Source of the DNA: Streptomyces sp. 2131.1
GTDB lineage: Bacteria > Actinomycetota > Actinomycetes > Streptomycetales > Streptomycetaceae
NCBI RefSeq assembly: GCF_900105515.1
Contig: NZ_FNSY01000001.1
Coordinates: forward strand, 5,010,001-5,074,000
Reading direction: 5' to 3'
Length of the DNA: 64,000 nt
A program made the position numbers and the translations under genes. Under the pieces are notes generated by a model, which was not told where the DNA came from, ran no database searches, and was given only the letters and a program-made list of their open reading frames with translations. Below, in pieces: positions 38,256 through 46,442 of this stretch; position 1 is the stretch's first letter, and the number at the start of each line of letters is the position of its first letter.

Positions 38256-38900
38256 TCAGGTGCCCGAGCCGGTCCGGCGCAGCACGCGCAGCGAGTCCGT
38301 GACGGAGATCTCCGTGAAGGCCCCCGACTCCAGCGCCCGCAGATACACCCGGTACGGGGCCTGGCCGCCGTGCGCCGGGTCCGGGAACACGTCGTGGATC
38401 ACCAGCAGCCCGCCCTCCGCGACGTGCGGGGCCCAGCCCTCGTAGTCGCCGTTCGCGTGCTCGTCGGTGTGGCCGCCGTCGATGAAGACGAAGCCGAGCG
38501 GGCCGCCCCACACCGCCGCCACCTGCGGCGAACGCCCCACGAGCGCCACCACGTGGTCCTCCAGGCCCGCCGCGTGCAGCGTCCTGCGGAAGGTGGGCAG
38601 GGTGTCCATCCTGCCCACCTCCGGGTCCACCACGGTCGGGTCGTGGTACTCCCAGCCGGGCTGCTGCTCCTCGCTGCCCCGGTGGTGGTCCACGGTGAGC
38701 GCGGTGACGCCCGCGGCCCGCGCCGCGTCGGCGATCAGGATCGTGGAGCGCCCGCAGTAGGTGCCGACCTCCAGCAGCGGCAGGCCGAGCGCGGCGGCCT
38801 CGGCGGCGGCGTCGTACAGCGCGAGCCCCTCGGCCACCGGCATGAAGCCCTTGGCGGCCTGGAAGGCGGCGAGAATCTCCGGCTTGGGCTCGGCGGCCAT
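38256..38900 (-). CDS. Class I SAM-dependent methyltransferase (CmcI-like)
   Basis: The product has 214 aa. The SAM site is LPLLEVGTYCGRSTILIADAARAAG, followed by ALTVDHHRGSEEQQPGWEYHDP and the metal-type acidic pair GFVFIDGGHTDEH and LLVIHDVFPDP. This is the Methyltransf_24/CmcI pattern seen in O-methyltransferases with a D-x-x-H metal site. The substrate is unknown. The ATG at 38900 has AGGAGGAAC upstream. It appears to be transcribed alone. Confidence 0.83.
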   Translation of the reverse strand: MAAEPKPEILAAFQAAKGFMPVAEGLALYDAAAEAAALGLPLLEVGTYCGRSTILIADAARAAGVTALTVDHHRGSEEQQPGWEYHDPTVVDPEVGRMDTLPTFRRTLHAAGLEDHVVALVGRSPQVAAVWGGPLGFVFIDGGHTDEHANGDYEGWAPHVAEGGLLVIHDVFPDPAHGGQAPYRVYLRALESGAFTEISVTDSLRVLRRTGSGT

Positions 38901-38938
38901 GGTGTTCCTCCTGGTGGGACGGGTAGGGCGCCATCGTG

Positions 38939-38977
38939 CCGTACGCCCCCGCCGAAGGTACGGGCGGGGGCGTACGG
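38939..38977. terminator. Strong hairpin terminator after the M20 hydrolase gene
   Basis: A perfect 15-bp stem (CCGTACGCCCCCGCC at 38939-38953 and its complement at 38963-38977) has a 9-nt loop. It is located 24 bp beyond the stop of the minus-strand M20 gene and upstream of the methyltransferase gene, so it separates the two transcripts. Confidence 0.85.
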
Positions 38978-39000
38978 AGGGGTGCCTGGCGTGGCTCGGG

Positions 39001-40326
39001 TCAGCAGCTCTGCCAGAGGCGGGTCATGACGCGGACGCCGAAGCGCAGGCCCTCCAGCGGGACGCGCTCGTCCACGCCGTGGAAGAGGCGGCCGTAGTCC
39101 AGGTCGTGCGGGAGCTTCAGGCCCTTGAAGCCGAAGCAGCGGATGCCCAGGTGCGTGAACGCCTTGGCGTCCGTGCCGCCGGGGTTGCAGTACGGCACCG
39201 GGTGGCCGTCCGGGTCCTCGGCGCGCACCGCCGCGCACATGGCGTCGACGAGCGGGCCGTCGAACGTGGTCTCCATGGCGATGTCGTGGTTGACCCACTC
39301 CCGGCTCACCGAGGGCAGCAGCAGCCGGTCGATGGTGTCGATCAGCTCCTGCTCGTGGCCGGGCAGGAAGCGGCCGTCCACCCGGGCGGTCGCCTTCCCC
39401 GGGATCACGTTGGTCTGGTAACCGGCGCTGAACATCGTCGGGTTCGCCGAGTTGCGCAGGACCACCTGCATGAAGTCGGCGACCGGGCCGAGCCGGGCGA
39501 GGCTGCCTTCGATGTCGTCCTCGTCGAAGTCGACGCCGTAGAGCCGGGCGGCCTCCTGGAGCAGCGCGCGGACCGGCTCGATCAGCCGGACGGGGAAGGT
39601 CTCGCGGCCGATCCGGGTCAGCGACTCCGCGAGGTCGGTGACCGCGTTCTCGTCGTTGGGGGAGGAGCCGTGGCCGGCCCGGCCGGTGGCGGTCAGCTCC
39701 ATCCAGGCCATGCCGCGCTGGGCGTTCTCGATCGGGTAGAGGCGCCGGGTGTCGTCGATCGCGAAGGAGAACCCGCCGCCCTCCCCGATCGCCTCGGTGA
39801 CCCCGGCGAACAGCTCCGGGCGGTGCTCGACGAGCCAGTGGGCGCCGAACTTGCCGCCCGCCTCCTCGTCCGCGAGGAAGGCGAGGACCAGGTCGCGCGA
39901 GGGCTTCGTGCCGGTGCGGGCGAAGTGCCGGGCGGTGGCGAGCATCACCGCCACGGTGTCCTTCATGTCGATCGCGCCCCGGCCCCAGAGGTAGCCGTCG
40001 CGGATCTCGCCGGAGAAGGGCGGCACCTGCCACTCGGAGGCGTCCGCCGGGACCACGTCCAGGTGGCCGTGCACCAGCAGGGCGCCGCGCTCGGGATCGT
40101 GGCCGGCGATCCGGGCGATGACGCTGGCGCGGCCGGGCGCCGACTCGACCAGCTCGGAGCCGATGCCCACCTCGGCCAGGCGGGCCACCACCCACTCGGC
40201 GCTCGCGCGCTCGGTGCTCGTCGGGTTGGAGGTGTCGAACCTGATCAGCTCGGCGCAGAGGGTGACGACCTCGTCCTGGGCCTCGTCGGAGGCCGGGACG
40301 GGTGCGGTGCCGGGTGCGGTGTTCAT
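39001..40326 (-). CDS. M20-family metallohydrolase (peptidase/deacylase)
   Basis: The product has 441 aa. It has the M20 dinuclear zinc site: LLVHGHLDVVPAD (His, Asp), GRGAIDMKDTVAVML (bridging Asp), AFLADEEAGG (catalytic Glu and Zn Glu), and FHGVDERVP (last His). The dimerisation/lid domain lies around residues 220-330. Family members hydrolyse peptides, N-acyl amino acids or carbamoyl amino acids. The ATG at 40326 overlaps the permease stop by 4 bp (ATGA). As last gene of the IclR-linked operon it probably acts on the substrate brought in by the NCS1 permease. Confidence 0.88.
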   Translation of the reverse strand: MNTAPGTAPVPASDEAQDEVVTLCAELIRFDTSNPTSTERASAEWVVARLAEVGIGSELVESAPGRASVIARIAGHDPERGALLVHGHLDVVPADASEWQVPPFSGEIRDGYLWGRGAIDMKDTVAVMLATARHFARTGTKPSRDLVLAFLADEEAGGKFGAHWLVEHRPELFAGVTEAIGEGGGFSFAIDDTRRLYPIENAQRGMAWMELTATGRAGHGSSPNDENAVTDLAESLTRIGRETFPVRLIEPVRALLQEAARLYGVDFDEDDIEGSLARLGPVADFMQVVLRNSANPTMFSAGYQTNVIPGKATARVDGRFLPGHEQELIDTIDRLLLPSVSREWVNHDIAMETTFDGPLVDAMCAAVRAEDPDGHPVPYCNPGGTDAKAFTHLGIRCFGFKGLKLPHDLDYGRLFHGVDERVPLEGLRFGVRVMTRLWQSC

Positions 40327-41714
40327 GCTGCTCCCACGGGGGTGGTGGTGCGGGCGTCCGGGGCCGGGTCGTCCTGCTCGTCGGCGAGGACGGAGGTGCC
40401 GTAGGGCTTGATCCAGCCCAGCAGGCCCAGGGCGCTGTACAGGACGAAGGCGGTGGCCAGCGAGTTCAGGGCCGGGATGCCGCCGTCGTAGAACTTGCCG
40501 ACGCAGAACGCGGCGATCCAGATGGCGATCGACATCGGCACCCAGGTCGGGGAGTGCGCCGGCAGGGTCTGGGCCTCCCGGGTCTCGTCGAGAGGCTTGC
40601 GCATCCGCTTCACGACCCAGTACTCGGCGACGATGATGCCGCCGATGGGCGGGATGGCGACACCGAGGATCGTCAGGAACTCGGTGAAGTGGCTCATGAT
40701 CCCGACGGCCGACAGGACCGTGCCCGCGATGCCGAGGACGATGGTGACCGCGCCGCGGTGGACGCGCTTGCCGAAGACGACCTGGAAGAAGTTGACGACG
40801 CCGAGCGAGGAGCCGTACAGGTTCCAGTCGTTGATCTTCGCCGTGGACATCAGGACGACGAGCACGCCGAACGCGCCGGAGGTGGAGAGCACGATGTGCG
40901 AGACCTCGTTGCTCTTGACCAGGTGGCCCAGGAGCACGCCGGTCAGGCCGACGATGTACTCGGAGAGGATCATCGACGAGGCGCTCTGCAGGAAGACGTG
41001 CGAGCCCTTGCGGTTGTAGCGGGTCATCTCCGGGGAGACGATCGCGCCCGTCATGTAGCCGCCCGCGATGGCGGTGGCGGCGACGGCCAGCGGGATCGTG
41101 TCGCCCGGCGGCGGTGAGTGGACCAGGTCGCCGAACGAGTGGTCGTTCAGGGTCCGGATCACCGAGAAGGCGACCATCGCGAAGAACAGTGGGGTGACGA
41201 TCTTCGCGAAGTTCGCCATGTACTTGAAGCCGAAGATCACCAGCGCGGTGATGGCGATGCCCGCGAGCACGCACCAAATCCAGGCCGGGCCGCCGACCAG
41301 CGCCGAGACGCTGTCACCGAAGATCTTGTTCTGGACGCCGAACCAGCCGACCAGGCTGACCGCGATCACGAAGCTGACCAGCGCCGAGCCGTTGCGGCCG
41401 AAGCCCACCCAGCGGGTGAGCATCGGGGTGGCGAGACCTTCGCGCATCCCGGCCAGGCCGATCGCGAAGATCACCACCTCCAGGATCACCGCGCCCAGCG
41501 TGAACGCCAGGAACGCGTCGCCGAAGGTCATCCCGACACCGATGGTGGCGCCGAGCGTGAACTGAGAGATCGAACCGGACTGGGCCAGCCACTGGAGGAG
41601 CATCGACCAGAAGCCGAACCGCTGGTCACGCGGGACGCGCGAGAGCGAGTAGTCGTCGCTGCCGATGCTCTTGGGCGCGGACGCCACGGCACCGGACTGC
41701 GGGGTGGCTGCCAT
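40323..41714 (-). CDS. NCS1-family permease (cytosine permease-like)
   Basis: The product has 463 aa with about 12 hydrophobic helices. Family marks are an N-terminal SLSRVPRDQRFGFWSMLLQWL, then FTLGATIGVGMTF, GYMTGAIVSPEMTRYNRKGSH and IPPIGGIIVAEYWV. NCS1 proteins import cytosine, purines, allantoin, hydantoins and related ring compounds with a cation. The ATG at 41714 shares one base with the DUF1177 stop (TGATG). Co-transcription with an M20 hydrolase makes a hydantoin-like or other cyclic amide substrate thinkable, but this is inference. Confidence 0.85.
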   Translation of the reverse strand: MAATPQSGAVASAPKSIGSDDYSLSRVPRDQRFGFWSMLLQWLAQSGSISQFTLGATIGVGMTFGDAFLAFTLGAVILEVVIFAIGLAGMREGLATPMLTRWVGFGRNGSALVSFVIAVSLVGWFGVQNKIFGDSVSALVGGPAWIWCVLAGIAITALVIFGFKYMANFAKIVTPLFFAMVAFSVIRTLNDHSFGDLVHSPPPGDTIPLAVAATAIAGGYMTGAIVSPEMTRYNRKGSHVFLQSASSMILSEYIVGLTGVLLGHLVKSNEVSHIVLSTSGAFGVLVVLMSTAKINDWNLYGSSLGVVNFFQVVFGKRVHRGAVTIVLGIAGTVLSAVGIMSHFTEFLTILGVAIPPIGGIIVAEYWVVKRMRKPLDETREAQTLPAHSPTWVPMSIAIWIAAFCVGKFYDGGIPALNSLATAFVLYSALGLLGWIKPYGTSVLADEQDDPAPDARTTTPVGAA

Positions 41715-42667
41715 CAGGACTCCTGGGGGGTACGGCCGAAGGTCTGCAGGTGGGTCAGCGAGCCGTAGCGGCTGACGAGGTTCTCGAACTCCACCGCGTC
41801 GTGGAAGTCCAGCCGGCCGTCGCCGTAGCCCTTGGCGACCTCGACGGCGTAACGGGCGGCGGACGCGATGTCGCTCTCGTGACTCGCGCCCGTCCCGCAG
41901 CCGGGCACCGCCGCGGCCGAGGTGATGGCCAGGCCGATCACGGGGGCCGCCGTCGCGGTGGAGGGCTGGAGGATCGAATTGATGTGGTGTGCACCATTAC
42001 CGTACGGGGTGATGTCCTGAGTGGTCACCGGGTACGTGACCAACGGCTCACCGGTCACCACGGCCAGCAGCTCCCCCAGCTGCTCGTTGACGCGGAGCAC
42101 CCAGCCCTCCTTGACGGTGGGCGACAGGGCGAGGCCCTTGTGGTTGATGATGCGGTTGCCCTTGGTGGTGTCGATGGAGAGCACGGCCTCCATCTCGCCG
42201 GTCACCTCGTGGCGGTTCATCGTGGCGATGTCCACTGGCGACCCCATGAACGGCACCGGGTCGTGCGGCTCGGTCGGGGCGTCCGGGCAGATGTGGGTCG
42301 CGATGACCACGTCACCGGGCAGCACATCGCCCCGGCGGCGCATGTCGAGCAGCTTGGCGGCGGCGGCGAGCGCCGAGACGGCCCCGTCCGCGTCGGAGAC
42401 CAGGCCGGTCACCTCGGGCCGGGCGCCGATGCCGCCGAGCCGGCCGACGACGCCCAGGGTGCGGGCGTCGCCCCCGGCCGTACGCCCCCGGGAACCGGGG
42501 ATGCGGACCGACACGAAGTCCGTCGAGCCCCGCTCGCCGGCGACCGTGGTGACCTCGGCGGACGAGCCGGCGGCCCCCGCCGCGGCGTCCAGGTACTCGG
42601 CGACCGTCTTGCCATTGGCCTGGGGGTCGTCGAGCAGCTCGACGAGGTCCAGTACGTACTTCAACAT
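41714..42667 (-). CDS. DUF1177-family protein
   Basis: The product has 317 aa. Conserved stretches include MLKYVLDLVELLDDPQANGK, DVVIATHICPDAPTEPHDPVPFM, VLSIDTTKGNRIINHKGLALSPTVKEGW and PVIGLAITSAAAVPGCGTGASHESD. The family is uncharacterised; the blend of His/Asp/Glu around HICPD and ASHESD looks like a metal-dependent hydrolase site. The ATG at 42667 heads the operon DUF1177 - NCS1 permease - M20 hydrolase. It is divergent from the IclR gene across a 148-bp gap. Confidence 0.83.
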   Translation of the reverse strand: MLKYVLDLVELLDDPQANGKTVAEYLDAAAGAAGSSAEVTTVAGERGSTDFVSVRIPGSRGRTAGGDARTLGVVGRLGGIGARPEVTGLVSDADGAVSALAAAAKLLDMRRRGDVLPGDVVIATHICPDAPTEPHDPVPFMGSPVDIATMNRHEVTGEMEAVLSIDTTKGNRIINHKGLALSPTVKEGWVLRVNEQLGELLAVVTGEPLVTYPVTTQDITPYGNGAHHINSILQPSTATAAPVIGLAITSAAAVPGCGTGASHESDIASAARYAVEVAKGYGDGRLDFHDAVEFENLVSRYGSLTHLQTFGRTPQES

Positions 42668-42815
42668 GGGGGGCCTTTCTCGCGCATCCGTCACACCCGT
42701 CCGGAGCCCGCCAGGGAGCAGAGGCTCCGGACGGGGTGCTGAGAGCAGATTCGGGATCGGATAGCGTTGAGCGCAATGATTTCCCGTTATCTGCAATTCC
42801 GGTCTGAATGGTGAG
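42668..42815. promoter_or_regulatory. Divergent control region of the IclR locus
   Basis: This 148-bp gap separates the divergent DUF1177 operon and IclR gene. An AT-rich core (about 42765-42805) includes GCGCAATGATTTCCCGTTATCTGC and is the likely place for promoters and IclR sites. I could not define a convincing palindrome. RBS-like AGAAAGG lies just before the DUF1177 start. Confidence 0.45.
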
Positions 42816-43649
42816 ATGGCTATGGCGGAGTTCGACGTGGACCGGCGCACCCCCGCCGGAGCCCTCCAGACCGTGGACCGGGCGCTGCTCGTGCTCCTCG
42901 CGTTCGAGCGGACCCGGCCCGACTGGGGCGTGACCGAGGTCGCTGCGGAGTTCGGCTGGGACACCTCCGTCGCCCAGCGGTTGCTCGCCACCCTCGCGGG
43001 GCGCGGCTTCCTGGTCTCCGACCCCGCCACCCGCCGCTACCGCATCGGCCCGGCCGTGCTGCGCCTGGGCCGTCTCTGGGAGCGCTCGGGATCACTGGAG
43101 CTGCTGGCCGGACCGGTCCTGGAGGAGCTGCGCCGGGTCACCGGCGACACCGTGCTGTTCTGCCTGCCCGACAGCTTCCACATGCGGTGCGTGGCCGCCG
43201 AGGAGGGCGAGGCGGGACCGCTGCGCTACTACCCGCTCGTCGGCGAGCTCTACCCGGCGCACGCCGGGGCCACGTCCAAGTCCTTCTACGCCTACCTGCC
43301 CGACGAGCAGCGCCACCGGCTCTTCCGGGGCCGCCCGATGGCCCGCTTCACCGACCGGACCGTCACCGACCCGGACGCGCTGGAGCAGGAGCTGCTCAAG
43401 GTCCGCGCCCAGGGGTACGCCTGGACGGTCGGCGAGTACGACACCGGCATCGCGACCGTCGCCGTACCCGTCTTCCTGGGCCGCGAACCGTACGGGAGCC
43501 TCAGCCTGGGCGGCGCCGAGGAGCGGTTCGAGGGCGCGCCCGAGAACCGCCTCGAAGCGCTGCGGCACGCCGCCGCCCTCCTGGAGAAGCGCCTCACCCA
43601 CCCGCCGCAGCGACCGAAGCCCAAGGCCCGCCGCACCCCCACGGCCTGA
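42816..43649 (+). CDS. IclR-family transcriptional regulator
   Basis: The product has 277 aa. The winged helix is at about 15-75 (ALQTVDRALLVLLAFERTRPDWGVTEVAAEFGWDTSVAQRLLATLAGRGFL). The IclR effector domain follows (LELLAGPVLEELRRVTGDTVLFCL, then AHAGATSKSFYAYLPDEQ and YDTGIATVAVPVFLG). Starts at 42816 and 42822 are both possible. It probably senses the substrate of the adjacent catabolic genes and controls the divergent DUF1177 operon and the downstream peptidase E gene (27-bp gap). Confidence 0.9.
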   Translation: MAMAEFDVDRRTPAGALQTVDRALLVLLAFERTRPDWGVTEVAAEFGWDTSVAQRLLATLAGRGFLVSDPATRRYRIGPAVLRLGRLWERSGSLELLAGPVLEELRRVTGDTVLFCLPDSFHMRCVAAEEGEAGPLRYYPLVGELYPAHAGATSKSFYAYLPDEQRHRLFRGRPMARFTDRTVTDPDALEQELLKVRAQGYAWTVGEYDTGIATVAVPVFLGREPYGSLSLGGAEERFEGAPENRLEALRHAAALLEKRLTHPPQRPKPKARRTPTA

Positions 43650-43675
43650 CCGATCAACCTCCGAGGAAGTACCCC

Positions 43676-44428
43676 GTGAATCTGCTCCTGCTCTCCAACT
43701 CCACCCAGCACGGCTGCGGTTACCTGGAACACGCCCTGGACACCGTCACCGCGTTCCTGCCCGGCGGCGCCCGGCTCGCCTTCGTGCCGTACGCGCTCGC
43801 CGACCACGACACGTACACCGCACGCGTCCGCGGCGCCCTGGAACCGGCCGGCATCGCCGTCCACGGCGTCCACGAGCACACCGACCCGGTCGCCGCGCTG
43901 GCGGCCGCCGACGCCGTGTTCATCGGCGGCGGCAACTCCTTCCGGCTGCTGAGCGCGCTCCACCGGACCGGGCTGCGCGAGGCCGTGGCGGGCGCCGTGC
44001 GCGGCGGCCTGCCGTACATGGGCGCCAGCGCCGGGACCAACATGGCGGCGCCCACCCTGCGCACCACCAACGACATGCCCATCGTGCAGCCGCCGTCCTT
44101 CGAGACCCTGGGCCTCGTGCCCTTCCAGATCAACCCGCACTACCTGGACCCGGACCCGGCCAGCACCCACAAGGGCGAGACCCGCGAGGAGCGGCTCACC
44201 GAGTTCCTGGAGGAGAACGACGTCCCGGTCCTCGGCCTGCGCGAGGGCTCCTGGCTGCGCGTCGGGGGCGGGGCGGCCCGGGTCGAGGGCGCCCGCCCCG
44301 CCCGGCTGTTCACGCGGGGCGCGGCGCCCCGGGAGCTGCCGGCGGGGACGGACGTGTCCTACCTGCTCACGACGGAACCGCGGTTCGACGCTCCGGCGCG
44401 CCGACGGCACCCAGCACGAGGTCGGTGA
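43676..44428 (+). CDS. pepE: S51-family peptidase E (alpha-aspartyl dipeptidase-like)
   Basis: The product has 250 aa, a little longer than E. coli PepE (~229). It has VFIGGGNSFRLLSAL, the nucleophile motif YMGASAGTNMA (Ser118) and PFQINPHYLDP (His155), the catalytic serine/His pattern of S51 enzymes. These cleave Asp-X dipeptides; cyanophycinase and isoaspartyl enzymes are relatives. GTG at 43676 has GAGGAAG 6-7 nt upstream. It is co-directional with the IclR gene and likely in the same transcript. Its last 62 bp overlap the 3' end of the antisense exporter gene. Confidence 0.88.
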   Translation: MNLLLLSNSTQHGCGYLEHALDTVTAFLPGGARLAFVPYALADHDTYTARVRGALEPAGIAVHGVHEHTDPVAALAAADAVFIGGGNSFRLLSALHRTGLREAVAGAVRGGLPYMGASAGTNMAAPTLRTTNDMPIVQPPSFETLGLVPFQINPHYLDPDPASTHKGETREERLTEFLEENDVPVLGLREGSWLRVGGGAARVEGARPARLFTRGAAPRELPAGTDVSYLLTTEPRFDAPARRRHPARGR

Positions 44429-46163
44429 CCGCGGGGCCGCCCTTCGCCGGGCAGGCGCGCGGCGCGTGCCCCGCGGCGGACGCGGCCAGGACGTACGTGC
44501 CGGCCTCCGGCGCGGCGAGCGCCCAGCGGCCCCACGTGTCCGTGGTGGTGAGCCCCGCCTGCCGGCCCTGCCGGTCGATCAGGGTCACATTGGCCGCGTT
44601 GACAGGGGCCCCGTCCGTGTCCAGCACCCGGCCGCGGAAGCCCTCGGGGCCGGGCAGCGGGAGCGGTTCGACGTCCTCGGCGGCGGTGCGCCGGGCCGCC
44701 GCGTCGCCCTCGCTGCTGGCCAGGAGCACCGGCGCGGTGGCCGTGCGCCGGGACGGCAGGAACGAGGCCAGGACGAGGCCGGCGATCACCGCGCCCGTCG
44801 CGATGAGGAACGAGATGCGGAAGCCGTGCATGGTCGGCACCGTGACCGGGCCCATCCGGGTGGAGGTGTGGGCCAGGACCATGCCGATGACCGCGCTGGA
44901 GACCGAGGTGCCGATGGAGCGCATCAGGGTGTTCAGCCCGTTCGCCGCGCCCGTCTCGGAGGCGTCGACGGCCCCGATGATCAGGGCGGGCAGCGAGGAG
45001 TAGGCGAGCCCGATGCCGGCGCCGAGGAGCACGGCGATGATCACGGTCTGCCAGGCGGCGCTCATCAGGCCGAGCCCGGCCCCGTAGCCGATCGCGATGA
45101 CCAGCATGCCGAGCATCAGGGAGACCTTCGGGCCCTTGCGGGCGGAGATCCGGGCGTACAGCGGGGCGACGAACATCATCGTCAGGCCGAGCGGGGCCAC
45201 GCAGAGCCCGGCGACCACCATCGACTGGCCGAGGCCGTAGCCGGTGGAGGTGGGCAGCTGGAGCAGCTGGGGCAGGACGAGCGAGACGGCGTAGAAGGCG
45301 ACGCCGACCATGATCGAGGTCAGGTTGGTCAGCAGCACCTCGCGGCGGGCCGTGGTCCGCAGGTCGACCAGCGGGGCGTCGCTGCGCAGTTCGAACAGGC
45401 CCCACAGCACCAGCACGACCAGCGAGGCGGCGACCAGGCCGAGCGTGGTCGGCGAGGTCCAGCCCCAGTCGGATCCCTTGGTGATGGGCAGCAGCAGGAG
45501 CACCAGGCCGAGCGAGAGCCCGAGCGCGCCGACGGTGTCGAAGCGGCCGGGCGCGCGCAGCGAGGTCTCGGGGACGGCGAACACGGTCAGCGCCATGGCC
45601 AGCACGCCGAGCCCGGCCGAGCCGAAGAAGAGGGCGTGCCAGTCGGTGTGCTGGGCGACGAGCGCGGCGGCCGGCAGCGCGAGTCCGCCGCCCACCCCGA
45701 TCGAGGAACTCATCAGCGCCATCGCCGAACCGAGCTTCTCGCGCGGCAGCTCGTCGCGCATGATGCCGATGCCCAGCGGGATCGCGCCCATCGCGAAGCC
45801 CTGGAGGGCGCGGCCCACGATCATGACCACGAGGTCGTCGGTGAAGGCGCATATCAGGGAGCCGACGACCATCACGGCGAGGCTGGCCAGCAGCATCCCG
45901 CGCTTGCCGTACAGGTCTCCGAGCCGCCCCATGATCGGGGTGGCGACGGCTCCGGCGAGCAGGGTGGCGGTCATCACCCAGGTGGCGTTCGACGGATCGG
46001 TGTGCAGAAGGGCGGGCAGATCCTTGATGACGGGGACGAGCAGGGTCTGCATCACGGCGACGGTGATACCCGCGAAGGCGAGCACGGGGACGATCCCCCG
46101 GCCCGCCTTCGCGCGCGGATCGGGAAGCTCCGCGGCGGGCTTTTCGTACGTCGTCTGTGGCAT
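44367..46163 (-). CDS. DHA2-type MFS exporter with C-terminal carboxypeptidase-regulatory-like domain
   Basis: The product has 598 aa. Residues ~20-470 are a 14-helix MFS transporter with motif A GRLGDLYGKRGM and FAMGAIPLGIGIMRDELPREK. After the last helix (~490) comes a linker and a ~85-residue beta-sandwich-like domain: FRGRVLDTDGAPVNAANVTLIDRQGRQAGLTTTDTWGRWALAAPEAGTYVLAASAAGHAP. That is the CarboxypepD_reg/Cna-B-type pattern. Such domains are usually extracytoplasmic, while 14 helices would leave the C-terminus inside, which is odd. Likely a multidrug or metabolite exporter. The 3' end overlaps peptidase E by 62 bp. Confidence 0.88.
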   Translation of the reverse strand: MPQTTYEKPAAELPDPRAKAGRGIVPVLAFAGITVAVMQTLLVPVIKDLPALLHTDPSNATWVMTATLLAGAVATPIMGRLGDLYGKRGMLLASLAVMVVGSLICAFTDDLVVMIVGRALQGFAMGAIPLGIGIMRDELPREKLGSAMALMSSSIGVGGGLALPAAALVAQHTDWHALFFGSAGLGVLAMALTVFAVPETSLRAPGRFDTVGALGLSLGLVLLLLPITKGSDWGWTSPTTLGLVAASLVVLVLWGLFELRSDAPLVDLRTTARREVLLTNLTSIMVGVAFYAVSLVLPQLLQLPTSTGYGLGQSMVVAGLCVAPLGLTMMFVAPLYARISARKGPKVSLMLGMLVIAIGYGAGLGLMSAAWQTVIIAVLLGAGIGLAYSSLPALIIGAVDASETGAANGLNTLMRSIGTSVSSAVIGMVLAHTSTRMGPVTVPTMHGFRISFLIATGAVIAGLVLASFLPSRRTATAPVLLASSEGDAAARRTAAEDVEPLPLPGPEGFRGRVLDTDGAPVNAANVTLIDRQGRQAGLTTTDTWGRWALAAPEAGTYVLAASAAGHAPRACPAKGGPAVTDLVLGAVGAPERRTAVPS

Positions 46164-46309
46164 GCGTGCGGCCTCCGGGCAGCAGGGCGAAATGGGGCGA
46201 TACGGTCGTGCGGCCGGCGCCGAGGGCAGCGCCGACCGCCAAGTCTGTGCAGGGTGAACCTTCTTCGGCTACGGCGTATTCCGGTGCACGGGGTGCGAAC
46301 GGGCCGCGG

Positions 46310-46330
46310 CCGCGCGCGGGGCGCGCGCGG
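46310..46330. other. Alternating CG hairpin in the divergent exporter gap
   Basis: CCGCGCGC and GCGCGCGG flank a 5-nt loop in the 279-bp gap between the two divergent exporter genes. Alternating C-G tracts favour Z-DNA or hairpin extrusion. It may be a terminator or simply compositional. Apart from promoters, which I cannot place with certainty, I see nothing else in this gap. Confidence 0.35.
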
Positions 46331-46442
46331 AAAGGGGGTGACGCTTCGTCAGATCGAGCGCCGGTCCTACGCCGCTGGACCGAGACCGACCGGACCCGGA
46401 AACCGATGTACGGGGCACTCGGCGGCTGCGAGTATGACACCC

